Program-made: the position numbers and the translations under genes | Part shown: piece by piece, positions 23,490 through 33,500 of the stretch | Numbering within the stretch: position 1 is the first letter of the stretch | Layout of the letters: each line of letters begins with the position of its first letter | NCBI GenBank assembly: GCA_021812705.1 | Contig: JAKAMT010000009.1 | Span: forward strand, 1 to 38,975 | Length of the DNA: 38,975 nt | DNA from: Bacteroidota bacterium | GTDB taxonomy: Bacteria; Bacteroidota; Ignavibacteria; Ignavibacteriales; Melioribacteraceae | Reading direction: 5' to 3' | The notes under the pieces: generated by a model | Told to the model about the DNA's origin: nothing | Database searches by the model: none | The model's input: the letters and a program-made list of their open reading frames with translations, nothing else

Positions 23490-25721
23490 ATGGAAAAGTT
23501 AACTCTTCCTGTTGAAGGAATGACCTGCGCAAGCTGTGTAGCGCGCGTAGAAAAAATAATCGGCAAGTTCGACGGCATCAAAAACGTTTCTGTTAATCTG
23601 GCAACCGAGCAGGTTACGTTCGAAACTTCTGACGAGAATTTAAATCTTCAAAAGATTGCCGATGCGGTACAGGAATACGGATACAGATTAAAGATAGAGA
23701 GTCAATCAATTCGAGAATCTGATTCGGACTCCAAAGAAAATCCCGCTCAGGAAAAGGATGAATACTTCGATAAGATAAGAAAAGATTTTTTACTCGCGTT
23801 GTTTCTAACTATCCCAATATTTACAATCAGTATGCTGGCAGAATATTCATTCTTCCACACGGTTTGGAAATTTTCTCAGGATCAAACCAATAAAATTCTG
23901 CTTATAATGACAACGCCTGTGATATTTATCTCCGGGAAAAGGTTTTATAAAATATTCTGGACAAATCTGAAGCATCTTTCGGCGGAGATGAATTCTTTGG
24001 TCGCTATCGGCACCGGCGCGGCTTATGGGTACAGCACAATTGCAACGCTTTTCCCGGAATCCGTCAGCATGCACGGTTCGACGCCGCATGTGTATTATGA
24101 AACCGCGGCGGTAATTATAACTCTAATTTTAATGGGTAAGATTCTTGAGCATAACGCGAAGAGAAAAACAAATACCGCAATTAAAAAACTGATCGAACTG
24201 AAACCCAAAAGCGCAAAAATAATTATTGATCAGAAGGAAACCGAAATAAAGATTGAAGAACTGCGCAGAGATAACATTGTTGTAATAAAGCCGGGTGAAA
24301 AAATCCCAGCCGACGGCGTTATAATCTGGGGGTACACAGCAGTGGATGAATCGATGATCACCGGAGAAAGCATTCCGGTTGAAAAATTAATCGGCTCCCG
24401 AGTAACCAGCGGCACTATCAATAAAAACGGTGCGTTCCATTTCAGGGTAACAGAGACAGGAGATAATACCGTTCTTGCCCAGATTATACGTCTTGTTGAA
24501 CAGGCGCAGTCTTCAAAACCGCCGATCCAGAAACTGGTTGATAAGATCGCTTCAATTTTTGTTCCCGCTGTAATTCTGATTGCGGCGGTCACATTCGTTT
24601 ACTGGATCTTTGCAGCCGAGCACAGCGCTTTCAGCACAGCTCTTGTTAATTTTGTTGCTGTGCTTATAATAGCATGCCCATGCGCGCTTGGTCTTGCAAC
24701 ACCAACAGCAATAATTGTAGGAAGCGGATTGGGAGCCTCCAATGGAATCCTGATAAGAAACGGAGAGAGTCTGGAGCTTGCACAAAAAATTTCTGCGGTT
24801 ATTTTTGATAAGACGGGCACGCTTACAGAGGGCAAACCTGCAGTTACTGAAATTATTACATTTAATATTTCTGAAGAAGAACTTCTAAAAACCACCGCAT
24901 CTCTAGAAACAAAATCCGGGCATCCTCTGGCTTTAGCAATAGTTGAAAATGCCAATCGGAAAAATATTCTGCTTTCAAATCCGGAGACGTTTCAGAATTT
25001 AACAGGATTCGGTCTAACCGGAATTGTAGAAAATAGAGCCGTCCTGGTCGGCAATCTAAATTTGCTAAAGGAATACTCAGTGAAAACAGATTTTGCAAAA
25101 GAGCAGATTACAAAATCAGAAGCGGAAGCAAAGACCTTGATCTATGCGGCTGTTGACGGAGAGCTGAAAGGAATTTTTTCGATTGAGGACAAATTGAAAG
25201 AATCATCGGCGCAGGCGATAAATGAGCTTAAGAAAATGAATATCAAAACAGTAATGCTCACCGGAGACAATTTTCAGACGGCGCAATCGATAGCCCGGAA
25301 GACCGGCATTACTGAATTCCGCAGCGGTGTTCTTCCCGATGGTAAAGCATCGATCGTGAAAGAATTTCAGCAAAAAGGAGAGATTGTGGCAATGGTGGGG
25401 GATGGAATTAACGACTCCCCCGCTCTGGCTCAATCGGATGTTGGAATTGCTATCGGCACAGGAACGGACGTAGCCATCGAGACTGCACAGATAACCCTTG
25501 TACAGGGTAACCTGATGAGCATTTCGAAAATAATTAATCTGTCTCACAATACTATCAGAACAATCAAGCAGAATTTATTCTGGGCTTTTGTGTATAATAC
25601 GATCGGAATTCCGCTGGCTGCGCTGGGAATGCTTAATCCTATGATCGGCGCGCTTGCCATGTCGCTTAGTTCAGTTTCGGTAGTGAGCAATTCACTGCGT
25701 CTAAAAAGAAAAAAAATATAA
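23490..25721 (+). CDS. copA: P1B-1-type Cu+-exporting ATPase (CopA)
   Basis: The 743-residue pump expels Cu(I) across the cytoplasmic membrane using ATP. In order it has one N-terminal HMA domain (MTCASC, Cys13 and Cys16), eight expected membrane spans, the actuator loop TGES (291-294), the intramembrane CPC (396-398), phosphorylation site DKTGT (Asp440), nucleotide-binding GHPLALAI and hinge GDGINDSPALAQSD. The last spans carry FVYNTIGIPLAALG and MSLSSVSVVSNSLRL; these Asn/Tyr and Met/Ser/Ser positions are typical of Cu+ rather than Zn2+ or Cd2+ pumps. It follows the chaperone gene by 10 nt; start ATG 23490 has only a weak SD. Confidence 0.95.
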   Translation: MEKLTLPVEGMTCASCVARVEKIIGKFDGIKNVSVNLATEQVTFETSDENLNLQKIADAVQEYGYRLKIESQSIRESDSDSKENPAQEKDEYFDKIRKDFLLALFLTIPIFTISMLAEYSFFHTVWKFSQDQTNKILLIMTTPVIFISGKRFYKIFWTNLKHLSAEMNSLVAIGTGAAYGYSTIATLFPESVSMHGSTPHVYYETAAVIITLILMGKILEHNAKRKTNTAIKKLIELKPKSAKIIIDQKETEIKIEELRRDNIVVIKPGEKIPADGVIIWGYTAVDESMITGESIPVEKLIGSRVTSGTINKNGAFHFRVTETGDNTVLAQIIRLVEQAQSSKPPIQKLVDKIASIFVPAVILIAAVTFVYWIFAAEHSAFSTALVNFVAVLIIACPCALGLATPTAIIVGSGLGASNGILIRNGESLELAQKISAVIFDKTGTLTEGKPAVTEIITFNISEEELLKTTASLETKSGHPLALAIVENANRKNILLSNPETFQNLTGFGLTGIVENRAVLVGNLNLLKEYSVKTDFAKEQITKSEAEAKTLIYAAVDGELKGIFSIEDKLKESSAQAINELKKMNIKTVMLTGDNFQTAQSIARKTGITEFRSGVLPDGKASIVKEFQQKGEIVAMVGDGINDSPALAQSDVGIAIGTGTDVAIETAQITLVQGNLMSISKIINLSHNTIRTIKQNLFWAFVYNTIGIPLAALGMLNPMIGALAMSLSSVSVVSNSLRLKRKKI

Positions 25722-25725
25722 TCGT

Positions 25726-25750
25726 TGAGACGAACTGCCGGCTCGTCTCA
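25726..25750 (+). other. Hairpin in the copA-cupin junction
   Basis: TGAGACGA (25726-25733) and TCGTCTCA (25743-25750) form a perfect 8-bp stem with a 9-nt loop. It starts 5 nt after the copA stop and ends just before the cupin SD (AAAGGA). There is no T-tract. It may adjust downstream translation or protect the copA mRNA 3' end. Confidence 0.5.
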
Positions 25751-25763
25751 GCAAAGGATGATT

Positions 25764-26129
25764 ATGAAAAATTATGAACTGCAGAAAAATCCGTTTATAG
25801 TTCCGACAACAGACGGTAAATTAATCGAGGAGCATTTCGGAAAAGCGAGCATTGACACGGGCGATTACAGCTTTGCCCACATGATTGCGCCGCCGGGATG
25901 GTTTGAACCGTTCCAGACTCCGGAATTTGATGAGATCACTTATATCATCAGCGGCAGAAAAAAATTTGAAGTCGACGGTGAAGAGATAATTCTTGAGAAG
26001 AACCAGTCGATCTGCGTTAAGAAAGGGAGCCGCGTTAGGTATTCAAATCCTTTTGAGAAACCGTGCGAGTATGTTTCCGTCTGCGTGCCGGCATTTACAT
26101 TGGAGAGAGTGAAGCGGGAAAACATCTGA
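25764..26129 (+). CDS. Small cupin-domain protein
   Basis: The 121-residue protein is a single beta-barrel cupin: MIAPPGWFEPFQTPEFDEIT then YIISGRKKFEVDGEE form the first motif and KNQSICVKKGSRVRYSNP the second. The acidic PEFDEITYIISG motif lacks the classical His pair, so metal binding, if any, differs from the standard. Substrate is unknown. I start at ATG 25764 because AAAGGA lies 6 nt upstream; the frame could extend 13 codons further upstream through the hairpin. Distance and strand suggest it is the last gene of the copper cluster. Its 3' end resembles a broken fragment at 26840-26930. Confidence 0.8.
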   Translation: MKNYELQKNPFIVPTTDGKLIEEHFGKASIDTGDYSFAHMIAPPGWFEPFQTPEFDEITYIISGRKKFEVDGEEIILEKNQSICVKKGSRVRYSNPFEKPCEYVSVCVPAFTLERVKRENI

Positions 26130-26167
26130 GCGAGAATTTTAATTCTTTTTATCTCTTGGTGACTTAG

Positions 26168-26215
26168 TGTCTTTGTGGCAAATCATTTTTTCTAATATTT
26201 ATCGCCGCGAAGGCA
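26168..26215. repeat. Imperfect inverted repeat of intergenic-repeat type
   Basis: TGTCTTTGTGGC (26168-26179) faces GCCGCGAAGGCA (26204-26215); nine of twelve bases pair and the others are G-U in RNA. The surrounding phrase (GGTGACTTAGTGTCTTTGTGG and GCGAAGGCACAAAGGCAC) resembles, from memory, a mobile intergenic repeat frequent in many bacterial genomes. No coding capacity. Confidence 0.5.
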
Positions 26216-26253
26216 CAAAGGCACATATAAGTACCTGGTTCAGAAAAATAAAA

Positions 26254-26544
26254 TCATCTATTAGCAAAGTAACTTGGTTTTCTTTTCTGGTGAGCAATTG
26301 CGAGAATTTGAATTTTCTCCCCTTCGAAACGATAAATTATTGAATAGGGGAATTTTCTTAACAATGCTTTTCTGAAATCATTGAAAACAATTGGGAATTC
26401 AAGAGGATTAGTTCTAATTCTTTTAAAAACAAATTCAACTTCGAGAATAAATTTTTTACCCAGATCCGTCACCAGCTGATCATAGTAATCACGGGCAGCC
26501 AGCATTTCTTTCTCGGCTAATTTATGGATAAAGCTTTGTATCAT
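26254..26544 (-). CDS. ParE/RelE-type toxin of a toxin-antitoxin pair
   Basis: The 96-residue basic protein has the compact RelE/ParE fold pattern: AEKEMLAARDYYDQLVTDLG in the helical hairpin, then FKRIRTNPLEFPIVFNDFRK, and the core strands ALLRKFPYSIIYRFEGEKIQ and ILAIAHQKRKPSYF. This C-terminal arrangement (R-x-F-P-Y, then AHxxRKP) is typical of ParE/RelE toxins paired with the addiction-module antitoxins of the adjoining gene's type. RelE members cleave mRNA and ParE members poison gyrase; which applies here cannot be told. Its ATG overlaps the antitoxin stop (ATGA), the usual antitoxin-first order. Confidence 0.88.
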   Translation of the reverse strand: MIQSFIHKLAEKEMLAARDYYDQLVTDLGKKFILEVEFVFKRIRTNPLEFPIVFNDFRKALLRKFPYSIIYRFEGEKIQILAIAHQKRKPSYFANR

Positions 26545-26765
26545 TTATATTTCGATTTTGCCTCTTTGATAACAAGCTCTGCAATCCTCTCAGCCGAAGG
26601 ATCTCGTATTAGTTGTTCATATCTAGCCTTAACTTCTTCTTCCCATATTTTATCAATATTCTGAACATTTTCCGAATCAATGCTTTCAAGAAGCAGATAA
26701 GACAACTCTGCTCTCTCTTTTGCGGTTAAAGAGAGAGCCGCTTTTTTAATTTCTTTGATACTCAT
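26541..26765 (-). CDS. Antitoxin of the addiction-module component family
   Basis: A 74-residue acidic-helical protein: MSIKEIKKAALSLTAKERAE, then LSYLLLESIDSE, and a C-terminal helix rich in Arg/Glu. The LTAKERAELSYLLLESI motif is that of the putative addiction module component family, which neutralises RelE/ParE toxins by wrapping the C-terminal part around them. GGAG 6 nt before ATG 26765 supports the start. It lies first in the two-gene operon and overlaps the toxin by 4 nt. Confidence 0.88.
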   Translation of the reverse strand: MSIKEIKKAALSLTAKERAELSYLLLESIDSENVQNIDKIWEEEVKARYEQLIRDPSAERIAELVIKEAKSKYK

Positions 26766-26839
26766 TTTAACTCCGCATTTTATTTACAGTTAATATTATA
26801 AATAGAAACTCAATATGCAATTTACAAACGAAAAGCGGG

Positions 26840-26930
26840 TTCAATTCGAATCCACAGGTTGGACGAGCAAACTAATAATTTTTCTGTCTGCGTGCGGTAT
26901 TTACATTGGAGAGAGTTAAAAGAGACAACT
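26840..26930 (+). pseudogene. Decayed fragment resembling the 3' end of the cupin gene
   Basis: TCTGTCTGCGTGC-GGTATTTACATTGGAGAGAGT (from about 26884) is nearly identical to the end of the cupin gene (26077-26112), with one base missing at CGG and one C-T change on either side. Upstream, about 45 nt in the cupin reading frame still encode GSIRIHRLDEQTNNFSVCV, weakly alignable with the cupin's GSRVRYSNPFEKPCEYVSVC. There is no start and the frame is broken, so it is a remnant of a second cupin copy, lying on the other side of the toxin-antitoxin pair. Confidence 0.65.
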
Positions 26931-26932
26931 AG

Positions 26933-26961
26933 AAAAAATCCCGCGTGTGCGGGATTTTTTT
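26933..26961. terminator. Bidirectional rho-independent terminator
   Basis: ATCCCGC (26938-26944) and GCGGGAT (26949-26955) form a 7-bp GC-rich stem with a GTGT loop, flanked by A-run (26933-26938) and T-run (26955-26961). It can stop transcription of the minus-strand GMP reductase-like gene and of anything read on the plus strand. Confidence 0.9.
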
Positions 26962-26965
26962 GATT

Positions 26966-27982
26966 CTATTTTCTAGGAAGCCGTTCCAGATACGAACTTG
27001 TGCTCAGAACGGCAAATGAATCTTTCTTCTGAAGATCCTTCAGTGACTGGCAGTTCAAATAACTCATAGTACTCTTCAGTCCGTCAGATATTCCGTTTAT
27101 CACACTCTTAACCGCTCCTTTATAAGGAACCATTGTCTCTTCCCCTTCAATAAATTCCCCTTTCATCTTCACACCGAACGAAGCAGACCCTCTGTATTTC
27201 TTCCACAATTGGTCACTGTATTTTATCACTTCTCCCGGCGTTTCTTTTGTACCGGCAAGCATTCTTCCCAGCATCACGGCGTCTGCACCCGCCGATAAAG
27301 CTTTAGCCACATCTCCCGGAGATTTTATTCCGCCGTCCGCAATTAGTCCTATATTTAATTTTTTCTCCTCACGCGCAAAGTAAGCATCCAGCAGAGATGA
27401 AACCTGTCCAATTCCTATTCCTGTTTGGATGGAAGTAGTGCACATGCTGCCGCCGCCTATTCCGATTCTAACTGCATCGGCACCTGCATTCACAAGATCA
27501 GTCAGAGTTCCGCCATGCGCAATATTTCCCACAATGACTTTGACGTCATATTTTTTCTTTATCTCTTCGCATTTTCTTAAAACATGGGCATTGTTAGCGT
27601 TTGCCGTATCGATGCAGATTATCAATTTATTCGATGCCAATTTTTCAAGCAGCTCATCTTCTGCACTCAGGCTTACAGAAACGGATTGAATTCCTTCAAT
27701 TAAATTTCCGTTCACAAATAATTCGTTCAGCGAAGAATCAAATCTGTTCACAATTCCAATGCATCCCAGAGTGGAAAGTTCTTTAGCCATTGCAATGCCT
27801 GTAACTGTGTCCATGGGACTGGAAACCACCGGAACTCCAAGTTCTTTTCCCAAAAAATTTGATCTTATGTTCACTTCAGATCTTGTCTTGACCTGTGAAA
27901 CCTCGGTGGGAATAAGGCTGATATCGTCATATGTTAATGAAAGCGAATAGTTGTTCAGTTCATTTTTGGAATAAATTTTCAT
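26966..27982 (-). CDS. GMP reductase / IMP dehydrogenase-family protein without CBS domains
   Basis: TIM-barrel NAD(P)-dependent purine nucleotide oxidoreductase of 338 residues. Signatures: [14 protein letters not shown] at the start, [12 protein letters not shown], the phosphate-binding and catalytic loop [17 protein letters not shown] (Cys181 forming the thioimidate with the substrate), then [32 protein letters not shown] and EETMVPYKG. The two CBS domains usual in IMPDH are absent, and the region before [11 protein letters not shown] lacks the mobile-flap Arg-Tyr of IMPDH. GMP reductase (GMP to IMP) is therefore more likely, though not proven. Gly replaces the usual Pro in GIGPGS. The SD GGGAG is 7 nt from ATG 27982. 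It ends at a strong terminator. Confidence 0.85.
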   Translation of the reverse strand: MKIYSKNELNNYSLSLTYDDISLIPTEVSQVKTRSEVNIRSNFLGKELGVPVVSSPMDTVTGIAMAKELSTLGCIGIVNRFDSSLNELFVNGNLIEGIQSVSVSLSAEDELLEKLASNKLIICIDTANANNAHVLRKCEEIKKKYDVKVIVGNIAHGGTLTDLVNAGADAVRIGIGGGSMCTTSIQTGIGIGQVSSLLDAYFAREEKKLNIGLIADGGIKSPGDVAKALSAGADAVMLGRMLAGTKETPGEVIKYSDQLWKKYRGSASFGVKMKGEFIEGEETMVPYKGAVKSVINGISDGLKSTMSYLNCQSLKDLQKKDSFAVLSTSSYLERLPRK

Positions 27983-28132
27983 TTAATGCTCCCTCATTTG
28001 AAGTACAAAAATTTACGGGAATGAATCTATGAATTTTTTATTTCAATTCCCCTCTATAAAATATACTATGGGATTTTTTTTAGCGCTCTAATTTTTCTAA
28101 TTTGATCAACAATTTTCAAAAATAGGAAAACA

Positions 28133-29482
28133 ATGGCAGAGAACATTACTACAGAAAAAAAGATCAGCTGGAAATTTCCAAAGGATTTCTGGATCGCAAA
28201 TGTAATGGAGCTTTTTGAAAGAGCCGCTTATTACAGTTTTTTTATCGTGCTGACTTTATATCTTACGAACATTGTAGGCTTTAACGACAAAGAAACGGGA
28301 GTGATAGCTGGAATATTTTATTCGGGGATATTTTTTCTTACACCTTTCATGGGGGCTATGGCAGATAAAATAGGTTTCAGAAACGGGATGATGCTAACAT
28401 TCACATTTCTATCTATCGGATATTTTTCACTGGCGATAATTCACACTAAGATTGCCGTCCTGTTTTTCCTGTTGATTGTAATGCTTGGCGGCTCTTTTAT
28501 AAAACCGCTTATAACCGGAACGGTTGCAAAAACCACAACCGAAGATAACAGAGCGCGCGGATATTCTCTTTTTTATTGGGTTGTCAATATCGGCGCCTTC
28601 GCCGGAAAAACTTTTGTACCGTATGTACGACAGGGACTTGGACTGGAGAATGTTTACTTTTTCTCCTCCGCGATGGCATTATTCGCGCTTCTATTTACAT
28701 TTCTCTTTTACAAGCCGCAGAATTTTGCCGGAGAGAAGAAAAGCATAGCACAAATTTCGTCAACTCTTTTAAAGGTAGTGCGCACGCCCAGATTGATAAT
28801 TCTTATTCTTATCGTTTCAGGATTCTGGATAACTCAGGGACAGCTTTATGCTTCGATGCCAAAATATGTAATCAGGCTGCTTGGCGAGAGCGCCAAACCG
28901 GAATGGCTGGCAAATGTTAATCCTCTTGTAGTTGTCCTTTCGGTTGTGCTGGTTACTCAGCTGATGCGGAAAAGAAAAGCCGTTACTTCAATTTTAGTCG
29001 GAATGCTGCTTATGCCATTTTCGGCTTTCGCAATGTCGCTGGGCCAAAGTTTTGAAGGCGGATTCGCAAATCAGATTTCCGTGTTCGGACTCTTCAGCCT
29101 CCATCCGTTAACTATGATGATGATAATCGGAATTTCCATACAGGGTTTGGCGGAATGTTTTATCTCTCCTCGTTATTTGGAATATTTTTCTCTTCAGGCG
29201 CCGAAAGGAGAAGAAGGATTGTATCTTGGATTCAGCCATCTTTACAACTTCGTTTCTTCGCTCGTCGGATTTATTTTGAGCGGATTTTTATTGGATGCGT
29301 ACTGTCCCGATCCAAAAACATTGCCTGCAGGATTAACGGAGACTCAGCGGGCTGCATACTACGCAGATGCCAGCCACATCTGGTACTATTTTTTAGTAAT
29401 AGGCATGGTTGCCGCGGCCGCATTATTTATTTTTAAGTACACAACGGAAAAGATCGACAGAAGAAAATTGCAGCAGATCTGA
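28133..29482 (+). CDS. POT-like MFS transporter
   Basis: A 449-residue protein with about twelve hydrophobic spans. The start FWIANVMELFERAAYYSFFI contains the ExxERxxYY form of the proton-coupled oligopeptide transporter (POT/PTR2) motif. The segments GSFIKPLITGTVAKTT and GYSLFYWVVNIGAFAG also resemble the POT pattern (FKPN...GFxLFYxxINIGA). A peptide or similar solute symported with protons is a reasonable inference; the subfamily could also be another major facilitator branch. AGGA 6 nt before ATG 28133 sets the start. Its stop faces the amidase stop only 11 nt away, with no clear terminator between. Confidence 0.82.
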   Translation: MAENITTEKKISWKFPKDFWIANVMELFERAAYYSFFIVLTLYLTNIVGFNDKETGVIAGIFYSGIFFLTPFMGAMADKIGFRNGMMLTFTFLSIGYFSLAIIHTKIAVLFFLLIVMLGGSFIKPLITGTVAKTTTEDNRARGYSLFYWVVNIGAFAGKTFVPYVRQGLGLENVYFFSSAMALFALLFTFLFYKPQNFAGEKKSIAQISSTLLKVVRTPRLIILILIVSGFWITQGQLYASMPKYVIRLLGESAKPEWLANVNPLVVVLSVVLVTQLMRKRKAVTSILVGMLLMPFSAFAMSLGQSFEGGFANQISVFGLFSLHPLTMMMIIGISIQGLAECFISPRYLEYFSLQAPKGEEGLYLGFSHLYNFVSSLVGFILSGFLLDAYCPDPKTLPAGLTETQRAAYYADASHIWYYFLVIGMVAAAALFIFKYTTEKIDRRKLQQI

Positions 29483-29493
29483 GTCTTATTGAA

Positions 29494-30561
29494 TTAGTCC
29501 GCAATACGGACAGATAGATCATCAGAAACAATAATTTTTTTACGAAACGGGAACGAATAATTCCCGTTTTTATTTGCTGCAACAATTTTAAGCAGATGTT
29601 CGCCAGGTTGAAGAGCATCTGTTTTGAGAAGAACTTTTCCAGAAACTTTATCGTACGTAAACTCTTTCTCTCTCTTATCAACAAAAACCTGAATAGACTT
29701 CGGATTTATTCCGGTAGAATCGTGAAGATCAAATTCCAAAACAAAATTGTCATTCCCGTCCATAAGACTGTCGCTTACTATTTTAATTTCAGGTTTAGAA
29801 GCTCTTAAATATTTTGCCAGCCCCTTAAAAATTCCCCAGGCCTGAATTTGATTGAACTCTTCATTGTTCAGGCGTAAAATTTCGAATCGGCTTGTATGAA
29901 ATGCGCATTCAACCAGCACTGCGGGAATTTTTGATTTTCGCAGGACAGAAAATCCTTCACCCGGATAAATAATATAATCGGAATAAGTGCCGTCGAATGA
30001 ACCGAGTCCTCCCGAATTTCTCATTGCATAAGCGAGGTCACGTTCTATGTATCTGGCTAAATCCCGATTTGAAGGATCATACTCATAACTTTCATCTTTG
30101 GCGTGATAATAGGTGGAAGTGTAATCCGTAAAATCATCTTCGGATTTGCCCGGGGCGTTATGGTGAATGCTGATAAAAAATTCGGCGCCGCTATTGTTTG
30201 CCAGTTCGCTTCGGAAACCGAGATCCACCGTTTTGTCATCTTCTCTAGAAAGAAAAACCTGCGCGCCGGCTTCTTCCAAATATTTTTTCAGATTGAGAAC
30301 TACGCGCAGATTCACATCTGCTTCAGTTACAATCCCGTTTTTATCTTTATTCTTGCGGTCTTCTCCCCCGTGGCCTGCATCCAAAAATATTTTTTTCCCG
30401 GCAAGATAAGCAGAATAGTCTTTAACTATATTTTCACGCACCGCGGCATCTTTCATCTCGGGCGGATATTCAAAAAGAGGAACCGCAAGAGATGAAGAGC
30501 AGCTCTGCAGGCCTGCAGCAATCAGAATCGAGATCACTCCGAAAATATATTTTTTACGCAT
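29494..30561 (-). CDS. N-acetylmuramoyl-L-alanine amidase (Amidase_3) lipoprotein
   Basis: Zinc amidase cutting the bond between MurNAc and the stem peptide. I start at ATG 30561 (355 residues), with AAGGG about 6 nt upstream and a lipoprotein signal (IAAGLQSC; lipidated Cys at residue 21). The frame itself extends 12 codons further into the helicase gene. The catalytic domain has FLDAGHGGEDR (zinc His64), Glu80, SIHHNAPG (zinc His), and VLVECAFHTSRFE with the catalytic Glu218. From about residue 260 a beta-rich domain follows (DNFVLEFDLHDSTGINPKSI onwards), possibly substrate or protein binding. It overlaps the helicase stop by 28 nt. Likely role: daughter-cell separation or wall turnover in the periplasm. 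Confidence 0.9.
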   Translation of the reverse strand: MRKKYIFGVISILIAAGLQSCSSSLAVPLFEYPPEMKDAAVRENIVKDYSAYLAGKKIFLDAGHGGEDRKNKDKNGIVTEADVNLRVVLNLKKYLEEAGAQVFLSREDDKTVDLGFRSELANNSGAEFFISIHHNAPGKSEDDFTDYTSTYYHAKDESYEYDPSNRDLARYIERDLAYAMRNSGGLGSFDGTYSDYIIYPGEGFSVLRKSKIPAVLVECAFHTSRFEILRLNNEEFNQIQAWGIFKGLAKYLRASKPEIKIVSDSLMDGNDNFVLEFDLHDSTGINPKSIQVFVDKREKEFTYDKVSGKVLLKTDALQPGEHLLKIVAANKNGNYSFPFRKKIIVSDDLSVRIAD

Positions 30562-33500
30562 TTGTTCCCTTCCATAGAAAAGTGACATTTCGAGCAATGA
30601 GTTAAGTTCTGTTTATAATTACCGCTGTTTATTGAATCTATTGCTAACCCAAGTTCCGATTGATAGCTGGACAGCCCTGCGGCATCAAGATAATGCTTAA
30701 CGGGTGAATCCGGATGTTTTAAAAAGACAAGTCGAAGCTCATATTTTTTGAAGTCTGCAAATAATTTCGAAAGCACATAAGCATAAAATTTGAGCTGAGG
30801 CATATAATCCGCCGCACGGGCATTGATCTGTTCTTCTTTCACGTTATCGGTTTTGAAATCAATAATGATAAGCTTTTCATTTTCAATTACAAGTCTGTCA
30901 ATAATTCCGTACAAATAATTCTTTCCTTCAGAGCAATAAACTTCATATTCATTCTTATAATTTATATAACCGCTTATTTCTTTGTGCTGCGCGGAACTAT
31001 AATAAAATCTTATCTCATTAATTATTGATTCAAGCAATTTTACTCTATCATTCACTTTCTCTGACGGAATTTCCAGAGCAACCAAACCGGAAATATATTG
31101 TTCTAGTTCCGTTTCTCTTATTTCATCTTTTAGAATTGCATGTATCAGCTTGCCGCGAAACTGTGCATAAGGCATAAGTTCAACGTCTTCATTCGCATTG
31201 AATTCATAATTGCTTTTTTCTTTCTTGACTAAATTATGAACCGCCGAGTATCCCAACTCATAAGTAAGCTGATATTTTACAGGGCACTGAGTGAACATCG
31301 AAATTTTAGTTGCGGAAATAATTTCTCGCTCGGGCAAGTCGGATATTATTTCAGTGAGATCTGTTTTTTCATTTTCCACAATCTTAGGATCAGCAGAATT
31401 AATCTCAGGTTCTTCTATCTGATCGATAAATGTTATTTCTGCAGGGACTTCCTTAGAGAAAAACTCATGCTTGCCGTCAGCTATCCGCATAAACTGAACT
31501 TTTTTAGTTATAAATATATTTTTTGTGCGGAAGTCCGTTTTTAATCCTTCGGATAAAATTTGGAAGAAAGAGTTGTTTCTTAATTTAAAGTCTTTATGCG
31601 TTCCGGATATGAAAAGGTAATTTATAGCCCGCGTTATACCGACGTAGAGCAGACGTTTCAGTTCCGCCCGGTTCTTTCGCTCATTTATATAATTATAAAG
31701 CGACACTATCGGTGGTGTGGATTGTTTTTCAAAATATTTTTGATTAAGCGGCACTTTTGAAAGAATTCCAAAATTTTTATCTATACTCAAGGATCTCGCT
31801 TTTACGGAATCGTCCTGACCGAATTCATTGCAGCCATAAAGAAATACCGCCTTATATTCGAGGCCTTTCGCCTGATGCACGGTTAATATCTTAACGCTGT
31901 TTTCATCGCGTGCAATTTGCGCCTGCCCTTCGTCCTCGAAGCCTTCTATCGATTCTCTCAGGAAGAGTGTAAAATCATAGAGATTCTTAAAACTCTTCTG
32001 AGAATAGCTTCTTGCCAGCGAGAGAAGTTTTTGAATGTTCGCCAGTTCCTGTGTTGAATTTCTTTTAGCCGCAATTACTGTCCAATATCCGCTCTCGCGC
32101 AAAAGTTTTCTGATTAGAGAAGAGATCTCCATTCCCAGCGCCGTATTGTAGTTCTCCCCCAGCTTCAGAACGGCCTGTTTCACCTCTTCATCGGTATCAG
32201 CGTAATTTTTTAGTTTCTCAAAAAAAGTTTTTCCGGACTGATTTTTTAATTTAAAGAGAAGCCGGTCAGAAAAATTAAAGAAGGGAGAACGCAGAATACC
32301 GACCAACGCGGCATCATCTTCCCGGTTCAGAAAAAAAGCGAGATAGTTATACACATCATAAATGGTCTGCCTCTGGTAAAAGCCTTTTCCTCCAAGGATT
32401 GTAAACGGAACGCCGTACCGGACGAATGACTCTTCCAATTCCAAAAACGAATCCCGCTTTCTGCATAGTACCGCAATATTGCTGAAATTGAGTTCGCTTT
32501 TATTTTTCATTAAAACAATTATTTTTCTGGCGACAAGATCATTTTCCCTAACACCGGCAGCGCTGTCTGCAAGGAGAAATTCCACCTTGCCTTCCATTTC
32601 ATCCTTTGTGCAGATCAGATCGTTATGATCAACTTCATTAAAATACTTATCAGGATTCCGGAACAGATTTTCAAAAAGATGATTTATGAATGAAATAAGA
32701 GAGGGAGCCGTTCTGAAACTGTGCGGAAGATTAATTATTTCACCCTCAGGAACACTCGACTGAATTTCGTTTTTGGTTCTTTCAAATATTTCAAGATCGG
32801 CATTCCTGAAAAGGTAAATGCTTTGTTTTTCATCGCCCACGACAAAAATGTTTCCACTTTTCAAATGATTGAGAATGGGCATTATAATTTCATATTGCAG
32901 TTCATTCGTATCCTGATATTCGTCAATCATTATATATTTATATTTTTCGCGCAGAACAGATCTGACATTTTCCAAATCGAGGATCTTTTGAGTGGAGATC
33001 AGCAGATCCTCAAAATCCATAAAACCGTTTTTCCGTTTTTTCGATGTGTAAATACTCAGAGCATATTCATAAATTTTCAAAAATATTTTTACAAAGCGGA
33101 CCAATTCCAAATGAGCCAGTCCGGATTTATCCGCATTAAAGAAATTTGAAAGATTATTAAATGAACTCTCTATAACTCCAATTTCATCAGTAAATTTTTC
33201 CCTCTCCTTGTTCAGATAACCGGATTTTCTTACAGACAGCTCCTTTGTCAATAAATTTTTATCCAACTCCTTTAGCAAGGAGAGAGTTTGGAACTGAGGT
33301 TGTACGGCAGGCAAGCTGTTTAGAATATACCCGGCTTCCAACGCATATTTATTATCAGCGTTTTTGGAGAGTACAAATTCATTTATTTTTTTCAGCAAAG
33401 GAATTAAATCGGTCAAGGTCTGCGAGAAGATGGAATTAAATAGATTCTCAAATTTAGCGGTCATCTCCTCTGCCAGATTGGAATCGCTGCCCTCATAGTC

